From Candidatus Mediterraneibacter stercoripullorum (GTDB lineage: Bacteria > Bacillota > Clostridia > Lachnospirales > Lachnospiraceae), in assembly GCA_019115765.1 (NCBI GenBank), contig DXCZ01000105.1, positions 62,001-126,000 on the forward strand: a DNA stretch of 64,000 nucleotides, given 5' to 3'. Both the position numbers and the translations under genes were made by a program. The notes below the pieces were generated by a model. That model was not told the origin of the DNA, searched no databases, and saw only the letters and a program-made list of their open reading frames with translations. This document shows positions 61,420 through 64,000 of this stretch, in pieces; the stretch's first letter is position 1, and every line of letters starts with the position of its first letter.

Positions 61420-62244
61420 TCACATCTTCTCAATGATCCTGGTCACAAGCCTCTGGAATTCTCCGGATCTCTGATCCGCTACCGCCTGTACGTCCAGATG
61501 GCTCAGTTCCTCATCTGAAAGGCCGCTGGCCATGTTGGAAATGCAGGAAATCCCACAGACACGGATCCCGGCATGTCTCGCAGCGATGGCCTCACAGGCA
61601 GTACTCATTCCTACTGCATCTGCACCGCAGACAGCGTACATCCGGATCTCGGCCGGACTTTCAAAATTCGGTCCTGTCGTCTGCAGATATACTCCCTCTC
61701 GGATCGGAATATCTTCTTCCTGTGCGGTCGTCCGGATCAGATCCTGAAGTTCTATGTCATAAATATGTGTCATGTCAGGGAAACGCTCTCCCAATTCTGA
61801 TACATTCTCCCCGATCAGCGGCGAAGGCGCAAAGCTGGAGATCTGATCCGTGATCATCATAAAATCGCCCACATGAAACGCTCTGTTGATTCCCCCTGAG
61901 GCATTCGTCAGAAAGAGGATATCGATCCCCATCATCTTCATCAGACGCACCGGGAGGACAACCTGTTCCATAGAATATCCTTCATAATAGTGTACCCGCC
62001 CCTTCATGGCCACTACAGGGACTTGTCCGATATATCCCAGAAGGAACCTGCCGTCATGGCCCTGAACAGTAGAAACAGGAAATCCGGGAATATCCCCGTA
62101 GGGGATCTCCGTTTCCACTTTCATCTGATCCGCATATCCGCCAAGTCCCGATCCGAGGATCAGTCCGACCCGCGGGACAAAATCCGTGACCGATCTGTAA
62201 TATTCATAACATTTCCGGAGTATTTCATACTGTGCACTCATCAT
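61420..62244 (-). CDS. punA: Purine-nucleoside phosphorylase
   Basis: A 274-residue trimeric-type PNP. It has LILGSGLGGYADQM, the phosphate-binding GRVHYYEGY and the base-binding TTGPNFESPAEIRM, then GADAVGMSTACEAIAARHAG. It splits inosine and guanosine (and deoxy forms) with phosphate. GAGAATATG precedes the start. It is co-transcribed with the deaminase-like gene 50 bp downstream from a promoter at 62414-62442. Confidence 0.95.
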   Translation of the reverse strand: MMSAQYEILRKCYEYYRSVTDFVPRVGLILGSGLGGYADQMKVETEIPYGDIPGFPVSTVQGHDGRFLLGYIGQVPVVAMKGRVHYYEGYSMEQVVLPVRLMKMMGIDILFLTNASGGINRAFHVGDFMMITDQISSFAPSPLIGENVSELGERFPDMTHIYDIELQDLIRTTAQEEDIPIREGVYLQTTGPNFESPAEIRMYAVCGADAVGMSTACEAIAARHAGIRVCGISCISNMASGLSDEELSHLDVQAVADQRSGEFQRLVTRIIEKM

Positions 62245-62266
62245 ATTCTCCTTTTCATCATAATTA

Positions 62267-62301
62267 ACAGGCGCTTCTGTCCAAACTTCCGAAGCGCCTG
62301 T
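62267..62301 (-). promoter_or_regulatory. Hairpin in the punA leader
   Basis: An 11-bp perfect stem ACAGGCGCTTC / GAAGCGCCTGT, ending about 22 bp before the start codon. A second stem GACCGGAA / TTCCGGTC lies at 62376-62404. No T-run follows on the minus strand, so the first is not a plain terminator. The purine riboswitch core was not recognised. Confidence 0.45.
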
Positions 62302-62326
62302 ATCTTTTCTTATTTTCTGCTCATAT

Positions 62327-62366
62327 GCAACAATTCAGCCCCCACCATTCGCAAAGCCACTGTTAC
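62327..62366 (-). mobile_element. Deletion derivative of the family B MITE
   Basis: A 40-bp remnant: GCAACAATTCAGCCCCCACC then ATTCGCAAAGCCACTGTTAC. It matches the right end of the complete element at 25473-25636 (read in reverse) joined to the last 7 bases of the other terminal repeat. No direct duplication is visible at its edges. It lies in the punA leader. Confidence 0.6.
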
Positions 62367-62413
62367 ATTTGCAGGACCGGAATCTCCTCGCCGGGTTCCG
62401 GTCAGCTAACTGT

Positions 62414-62442
62414 ATACTAGACTATTTTCCTCTTCTTGTCAA
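62414..62442 (-). promoter_or_regulatory. Predicted punA promoter
   Basis: Minus-strand TTGACA (62437-62442), 17-base spacer, TAGTAT (62414-62419). It lies between the family A half copy and punA, with a leader of about 160 bases. Confidence 0.7.
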
Positions 62443-62465
62443 GAAACGCCGCAGCCGTCAGATTC

Positions 62466-62552
62466 CGTGGCCGCTGCGCTATGCTCCGAGCGCAAGCGTG
62501 GCCGCCGGGACAATACAGTTCCGTTATGGCGGACATCTGAGAACATGCAAAC
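62466..62552 (+). repeat. Family A repeat, 3' half copy
   Basis: Matches the second half of family A: GCTGCGCTATGCTCCGAGCG with the inner GCGCT/AGCGT hairpin (one G-T pair), then ACAATACAGTTCCGTTAT and GGCGGACATCTGAGAACA. The first half, including the left arm of the long stem, is missing. Its end lies 9 bp from the spoIVA stop. Confidence 0.75.
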
Positions 62553-62561
62553 AGCACACGG

Positions 62562-64000
62562 TCAGATGATAATGCACACAAGCCCTCCGTTAGAATCATT
62601 AACAATCTTCTGCATAGTATCCTGGAGCTTTACCTGGCTTTCATCATTGATCATGGCAATCTTGCTTCTCATTCCATCCATGACAAGTTCTTCCACAGAT
62701 TTTCCAAAAATATTAGTTCCCCAGACTCCTTCGGGCGTCTCACTTTCCTTTTTAATATACTGGACCAGGTCCTCCGCCTGCTGTTCACTGCCCACGATAG
62801 GCGCGATCTCTGTCTCTATATTGGCCCGGATCATATGAATGGAAGGAGCCGATGACCGGATACGGACGCCGAACTTGCTGCCCTGCTTGATGATGGCAGG
62901 CTCATCAAGAGTGATCTCATCTTTGTTCGGATTGACCACCCCGTATCCCTTCATTTTCACATCCGTAAATGCATCCCGGATCTGACTGAACTCCTCTTTC
63001 ATGGCGGAAAGTTCCTTCAATGTTGAGATCAGACCGTATTCGCCCCGGATCTGAGTTCCTGTCAGCTCACTGAGCACCTCATAATAGCAGCCCTGTCTAA
63101 ATCCTACGGAAATCTTCACTTTCCCGGTATCCATCTCTACCTTGTCTATCGAAATTCTGTCTATGTACGGGCTCTCTGTCTCCATGTTTCTTGAGACCGC
63201 ACTCCGTATATCATCCAGATCTGCCATGACACGTTTCACATATTCCAGAAGCTCCTGCTTGATCCGGTGTTCCCTCGAAAGCATTTCCACCCATTTCGGA
63301 AGATAAAATTCCACCTCCGTAAGCGGAAATTCATAGAGGACCTGCTGCATCATATTGTGTATATCTTCTGTCTTCAGTTGTTCGCAGTTTACCGGCATGA
63401 CAGATGCCGAATATTTCTGTTCCAGCTCTTCTTTCAGCTGCCTTGCTTCATCACTATAGGGCTTGCTGCAGTTCAGCAGGATCAGAAACGGTTTCCCGAT
63501 GGACTGCAGTTCACGGACGGTCTTTTCCTCTGCATCTACATAATTATCTCTGGGAAGATCTGTCACACTGCCGTCCGTTGTCACTACAAATCCTATGGTG
63601 GCATGGTCATGGATCACTTTCCTTGTTCCGATCTCCGCTGCCTTTGTAAATGGGATCTCGTACTCAAACCATGGGGTCTTTACCTGCCTTTCCGCACCGT
63701 TTTCCGTATGACCGGAAGCCCCCTCCACCATATACCCCACACAGTCGATCAGCCGTATCTTCACCTCCACATCATCCGACAGCTTCACCATAGCCGCATC
63801 TTTTGGAACAAACTTTGGTTCTGTAGTCATGATCGTCGTTCCAGATGCGGACTGCGGCAGCTCATCCTTCGTCCTCTCTCTGGCATGCCGGTCCGTCATA
63901 TTGGGAAGCACGAGAAGGTCCATAAACCGCTTGATAAAGGTTGACTTGCCTGTCCTCACCGGCCCCACCACTCCTATGTATATCTCTCCGTTTGTACGTA
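62562..64000 (-). CDS. spoIVA: Stage IV sporulation protein A, 5' end outside the window
   Basis: 479 codons are visible, ending with the typical IVNDSNGGLVCIII; only the first residues are cut off by the window edge. The frame continues through GEIYIGVVGPVRTGKSTF to base 64000, so the start lies beyond it. Family parts are the Walker A VGPVRTGKST, DELPQSASGTTIMTTEPKFV, LIDCVGYMVEGASG and EPAIIKQGSKFGVRI. SpoIVA is an ATPase that polymerises on the forespore to found the spore coat. The family A half copy follows its stop. Confidence 0.97.
   Translation of the reverse strand, partial: RTNGEIYIGVVGPVRTGKSTFIKRFMDLLVLPNMTDRHARERTKDELPQSASGTTIMTTEPKFVPKDAAMVKLSDDVEVKIRLIDCVGYMVEGASGHTENGAERQVKTPWFEYEIPFTKAAEIGTRKVIHDHATIGFVVTTDGSVTDLPRDNYVDAEEKTVRELQSIGKPFLILLNCSKPYSDEARQLKEELEQKYSASVMPVNCEQLKTEDIHNMMQQVLYEFPLTEVEFYLPKWVEMLSREHRIKQELLEYVKRVMADLDDIRSAVSRNMETESPYIDRISIDKVEMDTGKVKISVGFRQGCYYEVLSELTGTQIRGEYGLISTLKELSAMKEEFSQIRDAFTDVKMKGYGVVNPNKDEITLDEPAIIKQGSKFGVRIRSSAPSIHMIRANIETEIAPIVGSEQQAEDLVQYIKKESETPEGVWGTNIFGKSVEELVMDGMRSKIAMINDESQVKLQDTMQKIVNDSNGGLVCIII

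Noticed and set aside
62245-62442. Possible purine riboswitch in the punA leader
   Set aside because: The conserved purine-riboswitch core loops were not found; the stems seen are simple hairpins plus a MITE relic.

Overview
The window is a stretch of core chromosome from a spore-forming, low-to-mid GC Firmicute, most likely a gut-type Lachnospiraceae (Clostridia). The signs are the sporulation genes (spoIIIA operon, gpr-spoIIP, spoIVA), the GGGtGRT/NifU-like gene pair, a ferredoxin-type aldo/keto reductase, an Rpn/PDDEXK protein, strong AGGAGG-type ribosome binding sites with some TTG and GTG starts, and a type A RNase P RNA. Family names come from reading the translations; no database was searched. 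Most genes lie on the minus strand. No tRNA, rRNA, CRISPR array, prophage or complete insertion sequence was seen.

Layout. 1-2.2 kb: spoIIIAA-AB-AC-AD and the first codons of spoIIIAE. 2.3-4.5 kb: a serine/threonine symporter and an Rpn-family nuclease. 4.7-7.8 kb: a VanZ-like protein, a DUF5655 protein, an ECF sigma factor and its anti-sigma factor. 8-15.5 kb: rarA, pnp, rpsO, then ribF, truB, nrnA and rbfA. 15.6-20.9 kb: infB, ylxQ, ylxR, nusA and rimP, which together with the previous four genes form the classical nusA-infB translation operon. 21-25.3 kb: a ParC/ParE-type topoisomerase pair. 25.7-28.4 kb: spoIIP, gpr and divergent rpsT. 28.5-34.6 kb: a phosphoribosyltransferase, a MATE transporter, ilvC, ilvN and an ABC-F ATPase. 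34.8-37.6 kb: a three-gene envelope-like operon (flippase-like protein, permuted cysteine hydrolase, family 2 glycosyltransferase). 37.7-44.7 kb: small and acidic membrane proteins, a degenerate tyrosine recombinase, an aldo/keto reductase, an SPFH protein with a ribbon-helix-helix partner, and the GGGtGRT/NifU-like pair. 44.8-49.1 kb: cinA-type, pgsA, rimO, rpoZ, gmk and yicC. 49.4-57.5 kb: rqcH, a DUF815 ATPase, pheA, nitroreductase, pyrB, pyrI and a DAHP synthase. 57.6-64 kb: rnpB, rnhA, an MBL hydrolase, a MoaB-like protein, an amidohydrolase, purine nucleoside phosphorylase and spoIVA.

The least-explained material is between genes. At least three families of structured repeats occur. Family A (4522-4706, 58054-58239, a half copy at 62466-62552 and a minimal copy at 25637-25692) keeps the same architecture while its long stem changes sequence on both sides. 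This covariation points to selection on a folded RNA or DNA structure. Every family A copy starts or ends 9-17 bp from a stop codon. Family B is a 164-bp MITE-like element with 14-bp terminal inverted repeats and an exact 8-bp target duplication, inserted into a family A copy. Family C is a hairpin repeat at 52585-52655 with a relic at 31980-32020. A separate 222-bp imperfect inverted repeat fills the gap between pyrI and the DAHP synthase gene.

Promoters were picked by eye as -35/-10 pairs with 17-18 bp spacing and are predictions. Starts were moved downstream of the longest reading frame where a Shine-Dalgarno sequence or family length supported it.
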